Assembly: GCF_902459505.1 (NCBI RefSeq) | Contig: NC_047095.1 | Location: 120,033,380 to 120,097,379, forward strand | Direction: 5' to 3' | Source of the DNA: Geotrypetes seraphini | Taxonomy: Eukaryota; Chordata; Amphibia; Gymnophiona; Dermophiidae | Length of the DNA: 64,000 bases | Shown: positions 62,690-64,000 of the stretch, piece by piece | Layout: each line of letters opens with the position of its first letter | Position numbering within the stretch: position 1 is the stretch's first letter | Program-made: the position numbers and the translations under genes | The notes under the pieces: generated by a model | What the model saw: the letters and a program-made list of their open reading frames with translations, nothing else | Databases searched by the model: none | What the model was told of the DNA's origin: nothing

Positions 62690-63222
62690 ACGGCACGGAC
62701 AGCTGCAGAAATGATCTCCTTCAGAGCCCTGTGTAGGCATACATCGATGCACACAAAGTGTGTATACAGCATAGGCACCCAAAAAGCAAATCCTCATCGG
62801 AGTCCCATGCATGTGCCACATTGATCATCCTAAAATATGAATACAGCATGGACAATTGAAGCCTGGATTTCATCAGCGCCCCTGTGCAGGTATCGCATGG
62901 GTACAAATAAAACATGAATAAGCATTGATAGCTGAAGATTGGATCTTCATCAGAGGCTTGTGCAGGTGTCACGCTGATATATATAATATATGGATACAGC
63001 ACGGACAGCCGAAAAGTGGATCTTCATCCAAGCCCTGTGAAGGCATCACACTGGCATATATAAAGCATGAATAAGAATGGATAGCTGAAGATTGGATCTT
63101 CATCAGAAGCTTGTGCAGGAGTCACGCTGATATACATAACACACAAATACAGCACGGACGGCTGAAAAGAGGATTTTCATCAGTGCCCTGTGAAGGCATC
63201 ACACTGGCATATATAAATACGC
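62690..63222 (+). repeat. diverged minisatellite, unit about 77 bp, about 7 copies
   Basis: The words ACAGCACGGACAGC, GGATCTTCATC, CCTGTG.AGGCATCACACTGG and ATATAAAGCATGAATA return at about 75-80-base spacing. In the right half two unit types alternate (GACAGCCGAAAAGTGG and GATAGCTGAAGATTGG), so a dimer was amplified. Confidence 0.8.
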
Positions 63223-63945
63223 CTGTGGTACTTAGAGAAGGAGAAATTGAATCAGGGAAAAGCATGGACCAAGATTCTAGAACCCCCCAGCTTTTATTCC
63301 TAATATCTCTAAAAAGAAACCTTTGGATAAAAAAGGAAAGGTCCCCCCCTCCAGAATAAGACCAGAATTGATTGCCAAAGGAAGGCATAAAGACGTAAAT
63401 CTGGTTATGAGTGGAGCGGGCGGCTTTCAGTTCTGGAAAAGATCTCTGCGGTCTGGTGAATGGAACAGACTATGGGGGGGAGGGAGGGTTATGCTGGATG
63501 TATTCCTCCTCCGCTCGGTTGTGAATTGTATAAGGAAGCTGGAATAATTCCTCCTGTTCAATAAGGAAATAGCAGATTGGGGCTTGGGAAATAGCTCTGG
63601 GCTGGGGAGGGGGCTCTGGTTAAGTAGGGGGCGGGCACGGGACAGCACTACGACCAGATGCTGGAGCTGCTGCGATGGCCTGTGCAATGAAATAAGGAAG
63701 ATGTAGGGAGGCAGAGCCGAGGATTAGAACTCAGGTACAAAGAGGTAAGGCGGTAAAGTTACTTCCCCTCCCCCCCAGGTTACAGATAGCAATGGGGATT
63801 AGACACACCCCGAGGTCACATACGGTATGGGTGACAGAGCCGGGGATTAGATCTGGGCCAACGGGAGATAAAGAGTCACCTCAGGTTCACTCTTACCAAA
63901 CTGTGGTAACAAATGGCCTTAGTATGTCCTCACAGTGGCATAGTA
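63223..63945. other. intergenic, no gene recognised
   Basis: Contains short open frames only, with no recognisable domain or splice-supported exon. Confidence 0.3.
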
Positions 63946-64000
63946 AGGGGAAGGGGGCAAGGGGCAGACTGCTCCAGGTGCCGGCAGCTCTCCGCCTTCC
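63946..64000. mobile_element. family E hAT element, cut by the window edge
   Basis: CAGTGGCATAGTAAGGGGAA matches the left end of the elements at 36869 and 39600. Confidence 0.5.

Overview
The window looks like nuclear DNA of a large, repeat-rich vertebrate genome. The repeat families (CR1 LINE tails, palindromic hAT MITEs, tRNA-type SINEs, a minisatellite-bearing Helitron) and intron-rich genes with diverged vertebrate orthologues suggest an amphibian, most likely a caecilian. That species call is inference from repeat style, not a database match.

Three host genes can be supported. On the minus strand, at 11952-22031, lie the first two coding exons of PPT2 (lysosomal thioesterase); its later exons must lie left of base 1. 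On the plus strand, a 14-exon carnitine O-acetyltransferase-like gene (CRAT-like) runs from 31719 to 52322, with a poly(A) signal at 52900. About 0.9 kb downstream, PRRT1 (SynDIG4) runs in the same direction, with four coding exons from 53857 to 59293. PPT2 and PRRT1 are neighbours in the mammalian MHC class III region, so this is probably the amphibian MHC class III segment with an extra CRAT paralogue between them.

The CRAT-like gene is the most interesting object. Its exon phases and splice sites hold together and it would code for about 630 residues. Yet the catalytic histidine (His343 in mammalian CRAT) is Gln, Tyr452 of the carnitine site is Cys, and Ser554 of the STS motif is Gly. The CoA-contact residues Lys419, Lys423 and Asp430 are kept. 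The peroxisomal C-terminus is absent, one intron starts with GC, and exon 6 carries an apparent one-base deletion in a G run. It is either a CoA-binding pseudoenzyme, a young pseudogene, or a pseudoenzyme with an assembly error in exon 6.

Most of the rest is transposon sediment: a broken Gypsy-like gag fossil near 1-2.3 kb; many CR1 3' ends; a decayed LINE ORF2 (8.7-11.0 kb); a complete non-autonomous Helitron (7111-8255); three copies of a hAT-like element whose body is a 30-bp minisatellite (13.2, 33.6 and 50.0 kb); four copies of a foldback element that always makes 9-bp target duplications (18.4, 39.7, 48.1, 56.3 kb); and about 17 copies of a palindromic hAT MITE, ten of them within 25.8-31.0 kb. 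Several insertions are nested, and perfect target-site duplications fix many element ends to the base.
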